DNA of 64,000 bases, from assembly GCF_026586665.1 (NCBI RefSeq), contig NZ_JAODIY010000013.1:186001-250000 (forward strand), given 5' to 3'. The position numbers were made by a program, and so were the translations under genes. Under the pieces are notes generated by a model. It was not told the origin of the DNA. It made no database searches and was given only the letters and a program-made list of their open reading frames with translations. The stretch comes from Halovenus rubra (lineage in GTDB: Archaea > Halobacteriota > Halobacteria > Halobacteriales > Haloarculaceae). Of this stretch, positions 16,051 to 25,639 are shown in pieces. The number at the start of each line of letters is the position of its first letter. Position 1 is the first letter of the stretch.

Positions 16051-18717
16051 TCAACGCAAGAGACGAGCAACAGGTCGGAACGGGAGGAAGACATACCGTC
16101 GGTGTGGGTTATAGTTGATAAACGCAAGACTGTTTGACATAACAGAGACGCTTGAAGCCGCCATCGCTAGCCCGGCCAGTGCAGGGTTCAACAGTCCAAG
16201 AGAGGCAATCGGGACTAACGTCATGTTATAGATAAATGCCCAGAAGAGGTTCTGATAGACTTTTTCGATAGTTGCATCTGCCACGTTGAGTACCTTGAGA
16301 ACATCTGCCGGGTCGTCCCGCATCAGCGTCACGTCTGCACTCTCGATTGCCACGTCAGTTCCACTGCCAATAGCGATGCCGACATGTGCGCTCATCAGTG
16401 CCGGGGCGTCGTTAACACCATCACCAACCATCATCGCCCGGGTTCCATCAGCCTGAATCGCTTCGATTGCATCTGCTTTGTCGTCGGGAAGCACACCCGC
16501 ACGAACATTCTCTGGGTCGATACCAAGGTCTCCCGCGACAGCACGGGCAGTTCTCTCAGTATCACCAGTAAGCAACAGCGTATCCACCCCTCGGTCCTGA
16601 AGCGACTTAATCGTCGTTTTCGCGCTCTCGCGAACCTTGTCGGCGGTTGCGAGCACTCCCGCCAGTTCACCGTCTATTGCGACGAGCATCGCGGTTTTTC
16701 CCTCGCGTTCGAGGCGTTCCATCACCTCGGTAGCAGGGTCTGGAGCAACGTCTGCGTCTGCCAGTAGTTTCCGGTTGCCTACGAGAACTGCGCTCCCATC
16801 AACGGTCGCACGGATACCGTGGCCGGGGACATTCTCGAACGTCTCCGGTGTAGAGAGTTCGACACCACGGTTACGGGCCCCATCAACAATTGCCTGTGCC
16901 AACGGATGCTCACTGCCGCGCTCTGCACTCGCGGCGGCACCGAGCAATGCCTGGTCATCGAACTCAGCGTCAAGTGTCGGCCCACGGTCGGTCACAGCAG
17001 AATCGGTGTCGTCAGCGTTGCCAGGGGTAACCCCACCGTCGGCGCGTGGCTGGTCAAACCCTGTTGGTGTGACAACATCTGTTAGCTCCATCTCGCCGTG
17101 AGTAAGTGTCCCTGTCTTGTCGAAGACGACTGCGTCGATGCCACGAGATTGTTCAAGCACGTCCGACCCCTTGAATAAGACGCCGTTCCGGGCGCTAATC
17201 GTTGAGCCGACCATCGTCGCGGCCGGCGTTGCCAGTCCCAGCGCACAGGGACAGGCAACGAGCAATGCGCTGGCGAGGACCACCATCGAGAACTCTGTCA
17301 ATGGAACGCTAACCGCGGTCCCTGGGACTGCAACCTCCGGACCGCCACCAACGGGTTCTAGCGCTGGGATCCACGACCCAACGGTCGAGGACAGGTCGTA
17401 CATGGTTTCAGGGAACAGAAACCAGACGATTGCCCAGATGACTGCGTTGATGATGATTGCCGGAACAAAATACGCTGCTACCGTGTCGACGAGACGCTGA
17501 ACATCGGGTTGCGTGGCCTGTGCTTCTTTGACTCGTTCGACAATCTGTTGGATTGCAGTGTCTGAGCCGACTTTCGTCGCTTCAACCTGCAGGATACCGT
17601 TTTCGTTGATTGTCGAACCGATAACCTCGTCACCGTCGCTCTTTTCGACCGGTACGGACTCGCCGGTAACCATCGACTCGTCGACTGCACTTTGCCCGTC
17701 GACAACGCTGCCATCGGTCGGAATCTTCTCGCCGGGTCGGACTTTCATCACGTCACCGACAGCGACTTCTTTCAACGGAATCGTCGTCTCTTTGCCGTCT
17801 TTGATGACAGTCGCTTCCTCAGCTTCCATTTCGAGCAGTTCGCGTAGTGCATCGCCTGCACGGGCTTTCGACCGGACTTCGAGCCAGTTGCCAACCGTAA
17901 TAAACCACAAAATAAACGCGACAGCCTCGAAGTAGAGACCACCGTTAACAAGATTGAACAGGACAGTCGTACTGTAGAGATATCCCGTCAGAGTGCCGAC
18001 CGCAACAAGCGTGTCCATGTTTGCCTGTCTGTTGTTGACGAGCGCCCGGTAGGCTCCTTCAATGAACTCCCTGCCAAGTGTTGCCATCAACGCCGTTGCC
18101 AGAACAAACTCAATCCATTCAAACGAGAGCCCAAAGAGTGACTCGGGAACGAATGTGGGGACACCAGGGGCCATTTCCACCATCACGAGCATGAACGGAA
18201 CCGTCACAACGGCACCGCCAACAACCAGCCGGCGTTGCCTTCCCAGTTCTCGCTCGACAGCGCGTTCGCGCTGTTCGGTCATATCTTCATCGTCGTTCTC
18301 TTCGACGGGGTCGTACCCCGCGTCCTCGATTGCTTTGTAAAGGTCATCAAACGACGTGTCTTGTGGGTTGTAACTGACGAGTGCCTCGTCACTGGCGAAG
18401 TTGGCGTCAGCGTCAATTACCCCCGGAGCTTCGGTAAGCGCATCCTCAACGGTACCCGAGCAGGTTGCACATGACATGCCAAGCACCGTAATCGTCTGTT
18501 GTGCCTGTTCCGGTGTGTACCCCGATTCCGTGACTGACTCGTAAATACTCTTAAGCGAGACGCTGTCGGGGTCGTATTCGACATGGCCCTCATCGGCCGC
18601 AAAATTCGCACTTACGTTTATCACACCGTCGAGGCTCCCAACAGCCTCCTCGATGTTCCCCGAACACGTCGTACACGACATGCCGGATATCTCCAGTGTC
18701 GTTTTTCGTGTCTCCAT
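16051..18717 (-). CDS. copA: Copper-translocating P1B-type ATPase (CopA)
   Basis: This 888-residue ATPase has two N-terminal heavy-metal-associated domains with GMSCTTCSG and GMSCATCSG. About eight membrane segments include the ion-channel motif [11 protein letters not shown] (CPC type, Cu+). Other landmarks are the actuator TGESVPVEK, the phosphorylation site [10 protein letters not shown], the SEHPLAQAI motif of P1B ATPases and the hinge [10 protein letters not shown]. It exports Cu(I) (or Ag) from the cytoplasm. A segment inserted after DKTGTLT (negatively charged, Asp-rich) lengthens the N-domain. CTAAATAG at about 18739-18748 is a TATA-like box 22-31 nt upstream, so the message is probably leaderless. 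It faces a zinc-ribbon gene across a 139-nt gap. Confidence 0.95.
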   Translation of the reverse strand: METRKTTLEISGMSCTTCSGNIEEAVGSLDGVINVSANFAADEGHVEYDPDSVSLKSIYESVTESGYTPEQAQQTITVLGMSCATCSGTVEDALTEAPGVIDADANFASDEALVSYNPQDTSFDDLYKAIEDAGYDPVEENDDEDMTEQRERAVERELGRQRRLVVGGAVVTVPFMLVMVEMAPGVPTFVPESLFGLSFEWIEFVLATALMATLGREFIEGAYRALVNNRQANMDTLVAVGTLTGYLYSTTVLFNLVNGGLYFEAVAFILWFITVGNWLEVRSKARAGDALRELLEMEAEEATVIKDGKETTIPLKEVAVGDVMKVRPGEKIPTDGSVVDGQSAVDESMVTGESVPVEKSDGDEVIGSTINENGILQVEATKVGSDTAIQQIVERVKEAQATQPDVQRLVDTVAAYFVPAIIINAVIWAIVWFLFPETMYDLSSTVGSWIPALEPVGGGPEVAVPGTAVSVPLTEFSMVVLASALLVACPCALGLATPAATMVGSTISARNGVLFKGSDVLEQSRGIDAVVFDKTGTLTHGEMELTDVVTPTGFDQPRADGGVTPGNADDTDSAVTDRGPTLDAEFDDQALLGAAASAERGSEHPLAQAIVDGARNRGVELSTPETFENVPGHGIRATVDGSAVLVGNRKLLADADVAPDPATEVMERLEREGKTAMLVAIDGELAGVLATADKVRESAKTTIKSLQDRGVDTLLLTGDTERTARAVAGDLGIDPENVRAGVLPDDKADAIEAIQADGTRAMMVGDGVNDAPALMSAHVGIAIGSGTDVAIESADVTLMRDDPADVLKVLNVADATIEKVYQNLFWAFIYNMTLVPIASLGLLNPALAGLAMAASSVSVMSNSLAFINYNPHRRYVFLPFRPVARLLR

Positions 18718-18856
18718 TGGCTTAGTTAGGTATACGTGCTAAATAGTTATCTCCTTTTCTCCTCACTTTCAAAAGCAAAATCGAGACAAGACTTTGGAAA
18801 GAAAAGTTCAATAACCTAACAGTGGATTTTAGTTCCGGTCAATCGATAGAGTAGAT

Positions 18857-19402
18857 ATGAAACAGTGCCCGGACTGTGGGACGGAGGTTCCGGCGGACGG
18901 GAATTTCTGTCCGGAATGTGGAACTGCTGTATCCGATGAGCACAGAGAGGCGACAACTGTCCACTCATCCGGGAACAATCATACACACGAAGACAGCGAG
19001 GAGTGGAAGTATCCAGTTGACGAGCCAACGCAAACTGGGCCGCGTCCAGCAGACCACAAACTGTTACTCGGTGCCGTCATCGCACTGTCAGTCATCGGCC
19101 TATTCGAAGGGGGTGCACAGATCTTATTTGCTGATACTCTCGCCGAAATGGCTCAAGAAGATTTTGGAATCGGTGAGCAAATTAGTTCTGAGACGTTGGT
19201 GATGGCTGGTTCGTTCAGTGTCGGTATCTCGGTGGCAGTAACTGGAGTGACTGCCTACTTCTATCATGGAGGAACTCTCAAAAAGCGGTATTTCTGGGTA
19301 CTCGTTGCGGCGGGAGTCGTCGGGTTCTTGTTAGCACAGAGCCTCTTTCTCATGTTACTTACTGCCTTCGGGATATACGGGCTCATTTCCGTTATCGATT
19401 AG
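18857..19402 (+). CDS. Zinc-ribbon membrane protein
   Basis: This 181-residue protein begins with a zinc ribbon of two CxxC pairs (CPDCGTEV and CPECGTAV, residues 4-24). A polar acidic/His-containing linker follows and then three or four predicted membrane helices (about residues 68-90, 112-135 and 145-178). Such zinc_ribbon_2 plus membrane-domain proteins are common in archaea, with no assigned function. Its stop overlaps the convergent rnhB stop by 4 nt. It is divergent from copA, but no link to copper is visible beyond position. Confidence 0.75.
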   Translation: MKQCPDCGTEVPADGNFCPECGTAVSDEHREATTVHSSGNNHTHEDSEEWKYPVDEPTQTGPRPADHKLLLGAVIALSVIGLFEGGAQILFADTLAEMAQEDFGIGEQISSETLVMAGSFSVGISVAVTGVTAYFYHGGTLKKRYFWVLVAAGVVGFLLAQSLFLMLLTAFGIYGLISVID

Positions 19403-20034
19403 AAATCAGTGAGGGCGGCCTGGTCTATTTCACCGAGAATATCACGGCTTGTCTGCCAAGATTTTCGTGCACAGGCCGGGAGCTGTCCCCGCTCTTTGAC
19501 GAACTCCCGCAAGAACGTCCTCGTTGTGTCGTCGCCGGGGTACCCGCTGCCGACGGAGCCAAACTCGGCTTTGAGCGATGAAACGTGGTCTTCTCTGGCT
19601 GATTTGGCGATAATACTTGCCGCTCCGACGATTGGATACTCCTCGTCTGCACCGTGTTCAGCCCGGATATCGATAGTCGGGTTGACGCGGCTTCCAACCC
19701 GGCGTTCAAACCGAACAGCGTTGGTATCGCCGGCATCGAGATAACAGTCACAGTCACCGTCTGCGACGCCATCAAGCGCTTTCGCGTGTCCAGCGACAGT
19801 TAGCCCGTTCATGTCAGTGTCGGAGTCGTCAATGCGGTCAACCGGAATCTCGGCGACTGAGATAGCGTCGGCCTGTTTGCGGAGCTGTTCGGCTAGTTCC
19901 TCGCGCCGAGTCGGCGGAAGCCGCTTGGAGTCGTCGACGTCTGCCGGGATGTTCTCTGGGTCCGCTCGCACGGCCGCGACGAACATCGAGCCGAGCACCG
20001 GTCCCTTGCCTGCCTCGTCGACGCCAATCTGCAT
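19399..20034 (-). CDS. rnhB: Ribonuclease HII
   Basis: This 211-residue enzyme starts MQIGVDEAGKGPVLGS, the RNase HII signature with the first catalytic Asp-Glu pair. The archaeal substrate-recognition segment and conserved DAGDTN and SIIAKSARE follow, and the C-terminal helix ends in KSWQTSRDI. It cleaves RNA embedded in DNA duplexes 5' to the ribonucleotide-DNA junction. GGTTTATTA, a TATA box at about 20056-20066, supports a leaderless start. The gene converges with, and overlaps by 4 nt, the zinc-ribbon membrane protein. Confidence 0.95.
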   Translation of the reverse strand: MQIGVDEAGKGPVLGSMFVAAVRADPENIPADVDDSKRLPPTRREELAEQLRKQADAISVAEIPVDRIDDSDTDMNGLTVAGHAKALDGVADGDCDCYLDAGDTNAVRFERRVGSRVNPTIDIRAEHGADEEYPIVGAASIIAKSAREDHVSSLKAEFGSVGSGYPGDDTTRTFLREFVKERGQLPACARKSWQTSRDILGEIDQAALTDF

Positions 20035-20138
20035 ACACTACTTTGGGGACTTACCCGATAATAAACCTTGCCTGAATATCTGACAGCCGTCAGACGGTTG
20101 GCAGTCCGAACAGCCTGGAACGGTCCGGGGGAGCAGTT

Positions 20139-20720
20139 TTACGCTTCAAACCACTCCGCTGCCACTGGTCTTGCGAGGGGATGGACCAGCTGGGGGCGTC
20201 GTACGCGCCAGGCCGCCCCGTTCAACTCCCCGGGTTGGACACTGATTGACCCCCCTGCATACTCTCCCTCGAAGACGACACGGAGGTTGTGTAACACCGC
20301 GTCGTGGTCTGGACTCGTTCGACGCTCGTGTCTAGTTCCAAAGCAGTCCTCGATTGTACACTCGATACTGGTTTCCTCGCGGACTTCCCGGAGAGCAGCC
20401 TCTTCGAAGGTCTCATCCTGCTTACGACCTCCGCCGGGGATTCCCCAAGCGGTCCCGCCCCGGCCTAGTATCATCAGAACACGCTGCTGTACGTGAACGT
20501 CGTCAGACATCGACTCTGTCAGCGGATTCGCCTGTTCGGGCTGCCGGACAATCCAGACGTAACTGCTTCCAATATACCCGTTCCGTGACTTCCGTCTCTC
20601 CTCCTCGAAATCGCCCGGGTCAACAGTGACCGTCTCCGCCTCCTGATAGTCGATTCCGTACCTCTTGTCGAGACGTTCGAACCGAGACTCGACAGTGCCC
20701 TTGTTGATATGCTCGACCAT
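20139..20720 (-). CDS. Nudix hydrolase
   Basis: The ATG at 20720 (MVEHINKG) gives 193 residues; an in-frame TTG at 20753 is less likely. The Nudix box is canonical: GGGRKQDE-x7-REVREETSI (about residues 112-134), with the final Gly replaced by Ser, preceded by WGIPGG. The N-terminal 80 residues form a separate, charged domain. The substrate is not inferable. It is the third Nudix-fold gene in the window and lies between rnhB and the second copper-type ATPase, all on the minus strand but with gaps of 46-104 nt. Confidence 0.9.
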   Translation of the reverse strand: MVEHINKGTVESRFERLDKRYGIDYQEAETVTVDPGDFEEERRKSRNGYIGSSYVWIVRQPEQANPLTESMSDDVHVQQRVLMILGRGGTAWGIPGGGRKQDETFEEAALREVREETSIECTIEDCFGTRHERRTSPDHDAVLHNLRVVFEGEYAGGSISVQPGELNGAAWRVRRPQLVHPLARPVAAEWFEA

Positions 20721-20766
20721 CGGGCTCACACTGAAGACCGTCGATTGTAACAAAGTATCGATTTGG

Positions 20767-23259
20767 TTACTCGGGAAGAAGCGACCGCGAGGAGTTGGTC
20801 ACGACGAGCAGACTGCTGGCTGCCATCGCCGCCGCGGCGAACAGTGGGTTGATGTGGCCGGTTGCGGCCAGCGGTATCGCGACTGCGTTGTAACACAGCG
20901 CCCAGCCGATGTTCTGTTTCACGCGGCTGTCTGCTGCCGTTGCCAGCTCAAACACCGTTTCGAGCGAATCGAGGTCGTCGGTGACGATAGCTGCATCGGC
21001 GGCATCGGCAGCGAGAGCCGTTCCGCTGCCAAGCGCGATGCCGAGGTCGGCCTGTGCGAGCGCAGGTGCGTCGTTTGTCCCGTCACCAACCATCACAGTC
21101 TGTTTACCTGCGCCGAACTGTCGGACTGTCTCGGCTTTTGCTTCCGGTGGGACACCAGCGAAGACGTGGTCAACCCCGGAATGCTCACCATACGTCGAAG
21201 CGGCACGCTCGTTGTCTCCGGTCAGAATTGCAACTTCAATATCCCGGGCACTGAGGCGGTCGACTGTCTCGTCCCACCCCTCTCTGGGGTTATCACCGAC
21301 AACCACGATGCCGGTTGCCTCCCCATTTTCTCCGACGATGACCGGGACATTCCCTTCATCGTGTGCACGCTCTACGGTCGATTCGTACGCCGACGGTACA
21401 GACCAGTCTTGTGCTGCAAATAACGACGGGTTGCCAACCAGAACTGTTTGCCCGTCAACAGTCCCACCAACCCCCGTTGCGTAGCTTTCGAACGACGAGA
21501 CACGGCTGTCAGTGTCGGCTTTACTCTCCAGTGACCCCTCGACGGCGTCCCCTGACTGGTCGACAACACCGCCGTCCGATGCGACAGCATCCGTGTTGGC
21601 CTTACTGTCAGTTGGCTGTATATCGTACGCATCGGTAATTGCTGTTGCAATTGGGTGTGAAGAGCGCGCTTCAAGGAGCGCGGCTCGCTCGAATGTTTTC
21701 TTGTCTCCTGTGGCATCGAGAACTTCCATGTCGCCGGTCGTGAGCGTTCCCGTCTTGTCGAAGACAACCAGGTCAACATCTCGGAGTCGCTCGAAAATCG
21801 TCTCGTCGAAGACAACGATACCGCGTTCGAGTGCCTCTCGAATACTTGTCGCGATAGCAAGCGGTGTCGCCAACCCAAGCGCACAGGGGCAGGAGACAAT
21901 AAACACGGTAAGTGCTAGAAGCATCGTCTCGGAGAAACCAGCCCCGAGTAACAAAAAGTGGACGAGACCGGTGACAATCCCAAGTGTGAAGACGGTCGGT
22001 ACGAAGACAGTTGCCAGTCGGTCAGCAAGTTGCTGAATACCGTGGTTCGCGCTCTGTAAGTCCCACACCATGTCAGTGATTCGTTCGATACTGCTTTCGC
22101 TGCCCTCATCAACGGCGACAACAAGGGACCCATCGGCCAGCAACGAGCCACCAACAACTGTGTCTGTCTCACGCTTTGGGACTGGCCGGGATTCTCCGGT
22201 GACAACCGCCTCGTCGACGGTCCCTGTTCCCTCTGTAACCGTCCCATCGACAGGAATCCGCTCGCCTTTACGGACGAGGACCCTCTCACCAGCCGTCAGA
22301 GAATCAATCGGAACGGTCTCGGTTGTGTCCGAGCCGTTGTAACGTCGTGCCTCATCGACCTGAGCTTCGGTCAGGTCAGCCAACTTCTCTGTCGCTTTTG
22401 TTTTGATTTCGTTTTCGTAGTAACTGCCTGCAGTGACGACGACAACAACGCCGACCGTTACGTCGTAGTAGATGTGTGACTCGCCAAGGAAGATCGCAAG
22501 CGTACTGTAGACCCACGCCGCGCCGGCAGCCAAGGCGACGAGTAGGTCCATGTTTGGCTGTCGCATCTTCAGACTGACATACGCACCTTTTAGAATGGGG
22601 CCACCGGTATAGAAGAAGACAATACTAGTCAAGATTCCCATCACGATGAAAAAATAGGAGGCTGTAGTTGCAGCAAGCATCTCCTGTAACATTTCGGCTT
22701 GGCCCGGCGGATAGTAGAGTCCATTATCGAAGTATGTGGGATAAACAACGGCCAGATACTGCATCATCACCATCATCCCAAAGAGAACGCCGACAACAAG
22801 TCGCATGAGGATATCGTCTTTGGCTTGCCGTTCCCCAAGTGGGTCGTCACGAGCATATGCGCTGTATCCCATCCCCGTGAGGTCATCTCTGAGCGTCCCC
22901 TCGTCGACCTCATCGGGGTCATGATCAATTCGAACTGTGTCCGTGATGTAGCTAGCATCGACCGCGCCTACGTTCTCTCGGTTGCCTGCACGCTGCTCGA
23001 TAAAGGTTTCACAGGTCGTACAGTGCATTCCATCAATGCGGAGAAACGTCGTCTCGTACGCCTCCGGAACGTCGTCGTCCTCATCAAGCGAGTCCCGGAT
23101 TTCTTCGGGAGCAGCATCTGGGGAAATGTTGTCCCGTTCCGCCAGCGTCTCGTGGACACCTCGACAGCCACGACAACAAAACTGCTCACCAGCGGCATTT
23201 TCTACAGGAGGGCTTGCCACCGGAAGCTCACAGAGTGTGCATGTGTTGGAATCGGGCAT
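20767..23259 (-). CDS. Heavy-metal P1B-type ATPase, CcoI/FixI-like N-terminus
   Basis: This 830-residue ATPase has an N-terminal Cys cluster (CTLCELPV, then CCRGC, residues about 6-32) followed by one heavy-metal-associated domain (GMHCTTCET). The channel motif is [11 protein letters not shown], the actuator TGESRPVPKRE, the P-site DKTGTLTTGD, and SSHPIATAI and GDGTNDAPAL complete the set. The extra Cys cluster plus a single metal domain matches the CcoI/FixI branch, which in bacteria supplies copper to cytochrome oxidase assembly, rather than bulk detoxifying CopA. A role in metalating exported cuproproteins is therefore plausible but inferred. It is distinct from copA at 16051-18717. Confidence 0.92.
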   Translation of the reverse strand: MPDSNTCTLCELPVASPPVENAAGEQFCCRGCRGVHETLAERDNISPDAAPEEIRDSLDEDDDVPEAYETTFLRIDGMHCTTCETFIEQRAGNRENVGAVDASYITDTVRIDHDPDEVDEGTLRDDLTGMGYSAYARDDPLGERQAKDDILMRLVVGVLFGMMVMMQYLAVVYPTYFDNGLYYPPGQAEMLQEMLAATTASYFFIVMGILTSIVFFYTGGPILKGAYVSLKMRQPNMDLLVALAAGAAWVYSTLAIFLGESHIYYDVTVGVVVVVTAGSYYENEIKTKATEKLADLTEAQVDEARRYNGSDTTETVPIDSLTAGERVLVRKGERIPVDGTVTEGTGTVDEAVVTGESRPVPKRETDTVVGGSLLADGSLVVAVDEGSESSIERITDMVWDLQSANHGIQQLADRLATVFVPTVFTLGIVTGLVHFLLLGAGFSETMLLALTVFIVSCPCALGLATPLAIATSIREALERGIVVFDETIFERLRDVDLVVFDKTGTLTTGDMEVLDATGDKKTFERAALLEARSSHPIATAITDAYDIQPTDSKANTDAVASDGGVVDQSGDAVEGSLESKADTDSRVSSFESYATGVGGTVDGQTVLVGNPSLFAAQDWSVPSAYESTVERAHDEGNVPVIVGENGEATGIVVVGDNPREGWDETVDRLSARDIEVAILTGDNERAASTYGEHSGVDHVFAGVPPEAKAETVRQFGAGKQTVMVGDGTNDAPALAQADLGIALGSGTALAADAADAAIVTDDLDSLETVFELATAADSRVKQNIGWALCYNAVAIPLAATGHINPLFAAAAMAASSLLVVTNSSRSLLPE

Positions 23260-23410
23260 GGGTGAACTGAGTTTATCCGTGGTACTGCCAATCGTAGCAG
23301 GCTGATAGCCAGTCCGAAACGGCGTCGTTAGCGCGGTCTATGGAATCCACAGCAAATATCCTGTCGGTTACAGCCCCAGCCCTACAAAAACTCTCACAAG
23401 ACCAACCTCC

Positions 23411-23830
23411 TCAGTCAGTCCAATTATCCTGCCGCCCTATTGCAGACTTTACTTCCTGTACCCGTTTCGGTTGGTGAACGGCGATATCTGTCGCCGTGAC
23501 GATACCGACAAGTTCGAAATCCTCAATCAGCGGGAGCTTTTTTATGTGTTCAGCTTTCATCAGTTCCAGCGCGTGTCGTATCGACGTTTCAGGGGCAGTT
23601 GTCACCACATCTTCGCTCATTCCACGCGCGACAGGAAGCTCAGCAAGCGACTCTCCCATGGCATAGGTCGCCCTGAGTACGTCCGAGCGTGTGAGGATTC
23701 CCACGAGTGCGTTATCAACAACAAGAGTACTCCCAACGTGTTCTTCGAGCATTACGCCACTCGCCTCTCGAAGCGTTGTGTCAGGCCCAACTGTGACGGG
23801 TGGGGAGGACATAATTTCCGCAACCTGCAT
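23411..23830 (-). CDS. Two-CBS-domain protein
   Basis: This 139-residue protein consists of a tandem CBS pair: residues about 5-60 (MSSPPVTVGPDTTL, ending GILTRSDVL) and about 70-125 (ending GIVTATDIAV). Such Bateman modules bind adenine nucleotides and usually regulate a partner. No effector domain is attached. It lies 39 nt downstream of gatA in the same direction and could belong to the gatC-gatA transcription unit; no promoter of its own is obvious. Confidence 0.9.
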   Translation of the reverse strand: MQVAEIMSSPPVTVGPDTTLREASGVMLEEHVGSTLVVDNALVGILTRSDVLRATYAMGESLAELPVARGMSEDVVTTAPETSIRHALELMKAEHIKKLPLIEDFELVGIVTATDIAVHQPKRVQEVKSAIGRQDNWTD

Positions 23831-23869
23831 ACACTGAATTATTCCCGGAGGTACGTGATAGTTCCGGCC

Positions 23870-25144
23870 TTAGAGGGCGCTTCCGGCACGAATAATGTCT
23901 GTCTCGCCGAAAGCAGGGCCGACGAACTGCATGCCGACTGGCAGTCCGTCGTCGGTTTCGCCGGCAGGCACGGAGATAGCGGGCAGGTTCGCGAGATTGA
24001 CTGGTGTCGTGTTCGCGTCTGCGAGATACATCTTGAGCGGGTCATCGAGACTCTCGCCGCGTTCAAACGGCGGGACAGGCATCGTCGGCGAGGCAAGCAC
24101 GTCCGCCTCCTCAAGTGCCTCGTCGAAGTCCTGTTTGACCCACGCTCGGGCATCTTGGGCTTTCTTGTAGTACTTGTCGTGATATCCCGCCGAAAGGGCA
24201 TACGTTCCGAGCAGGACCCGGCGTTTGACTTCCGGTCCGAACCCCTCTTCGCGAGCTGTAGCGAAGGTTTCGTTCCAGTTGCCATCGTAGCCACCGGAGA
24301 CGCCGTACCGGACACCATCGAACCGCGCAAGATTCGATGATGCTTCACTCATTGCAATCACGTAGTAAGCCTCGACAGCGTGTTCAACACTCGGCAAACT
24401 CACCTCGTGATAGCTTGCCCCCTCCGCTTCGAGTTCGTCGATGGCACGCCAGAACTGCTCACGGACTGCTTTATCAGCACCCTCGACAAGCTCTGTCGGG
24501 ATGCCGATATCCATTCCGTCTACATCACCATCAGCGGCAGCAGCGTACGCAGTTTCCCCGTGTTCAGTAGCGTCTCGTGTCGTTGCGTCGCGCTCGTCGG
24601 GGCCAGCAATTACGTCAAGCAACTCGGCAGCCTCCTCGACGGATGGGGCGATTGGGCCAATCTGCTCAAGACTGTTCGCGTACGCGACCAGCCCGTACCG
24701 CGAGACGAGTCCGTAGGTTGGTTTAAGTCCAACGACGCCACAAAACGCCGCGGGACAGCGGACTGAGCCGCCAGTATCGGTGCCAAGAGCCATATCCGCA
24801 TCACCCGCTGCGACGACTGCAGCGGACCCACCAGAGGAGCCACCAGGGACGTGCCCTTGGGCCACGGGGTTTTCGGTCGCGCCGAAAGCAGATGTTTCCG
24901 TTGTTGTTCCCATGCCGAATTCGTCCATGTTGGTTTTTCCGGGGATTGTCGCGCCCGCTTGCTTGAGACGTTCGACAACAGTCGCGTCGAACGGGGGAAC
25001 GTAGGATTCGAGCATCGCCGACCCACACGTCGTCGGGACGCCTTCTGTGGAGATGTTATCCTTGACAGCGATACTTCGGCCAGCGAGTGGGCCGTCGTCG
25101 CTGCCGTCGATTCTCGTTTCGGTAATGTAGCCGTTGTAGCTCAT
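23870..25144 (-). CDS. gatA: Asp-tRNA(Asn)/Glu-tRNA(Gln) amidotransferase subunit A
   Basis: This 424-residue amidase-signature protein has the catalytic Lys in AVKDN (residue 28) and the Ser-cisSer-Lys loop GGSSGGSAA followed by LGTDTGGSVRCPA (about residues 100-128). GatA hydrolyses glutamine and passes ammonia to GatB, which amidates mischarged tRNA. It is slightly shorter than bacterial GatA (about 480 residues), as usual for haloarchaea. Its ATG overlaps the gatC stop by 4 nt (ATGA), indicating translational coupling. gatB is not in the window. Confidence 0.95.
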   Translation of the reverse strand: MSYNGYITETRIDGSDDGPLAGRSIAVKDNISTEGVPTTCGSAMLESYVPPFDATVVERLKQAGATIPGKTNMDEFGMGTTTETSAFGATENPVAQGHVPGGSSGGSAAVVAAGDADMALGTDTGGSVRCPAAFCGVVGLKPTYGLVSRYGLVAYANSLEQIGPIAPSVEEAAELLDVIAGPDERDATTRDATEHGETAYAAAADGDVDGMDIGIPTELVEGADKAVREQFWRAIDELEAEGASYHEVSLPSVEHAVEAYYVIAMSEASSNLARFDGVRYGVSGGYDGNWNETFATAREEGFGPEVKRRVLLGTYALSAGYHDKYYKKAQDARAWVKQDFDEALEEADVLASPTMPVPPFERGESLDDPLKMYLADANTTPVNLANLPAISVPAGETDDGLPVGMQFVGPAFGETDIIRAGSAL

Positions 25145-25419
25145 GAGACGTTTGGGCCTTTGAACTGGTCGTCTTCAGTCTCCGGGGCGTTTGCCAATGC
25201 ATCCTCGCGGTCGAAGCTTTCAGCAATCTCGTCCGGACGCATCACGTTCGTCAGTTCGGGTTCGCGCTCGACTTCCGGCACGTCGTCGAGTGCTTCGAAC
25301 GACGAAAGGATGTCACCGAACTGCTCAGCGAACAGTTCGCGTTCGTCCTCGTCGAGGTCGATACGCGCCAACTGGGCGATATGTTCGACCTCGTCGGTAT
25401 CGACGGGGGTGTCGCTCAT
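25141..25419 (-). CDS. gatC: Asp-tRNA(Asn)/Glu-tRNA(Gln) amidotransferase subunit C
   Basis: The protein is 92 residues from ATG 25419 (MSDTPVDTDEVEHIAQLARI). The longer frame up to 25488 has no family support. GatC features are the VEHIAQLARIDLDEDE helix, the central LEALDDVPEVE-type linker and a conserved LRxD-like (VMRPDEI) C-terminal region. It stabilises the GatA-GatB complex. It overlaps gatA by 4 nt and is the first gene of the unit gatC-gatA-(CBS protein). Confidence 0.93.
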   Translation of the reverse strand: MSDTPVDTDEVEHIAQLARIDLDEDERELFAEQFGDILSSFEALDDVPEVEREPELTNVMRPDEIAESFDREDALANAPETEDDQFKGPNVS

Positions 25420-25639
25420 GCCTGATTGGAGTGTTGTGTGGGCGGTAAGCGTTTCGATGCAACACCGAGTAGACGCTGGTGCCCCCATCTTAGTCAGTGC
25501 ACTGGCTGAGTAAACACACCGGCTCCGAACAGTTCAGTATCGTTATCACCATACGGTTTCGATTCTGGTTCGAGAGGCTGTCGAACAGCACAACATACCA
25601 AACAGCCACACTCCGACAGCAGACTGCCTACTCAGGACA

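Noticed and set aside
20665-21423. Open frame (252 codons) on the plus strand
   Set aside because: It is antisense to the second copper-type ATPase and lacks any motif.
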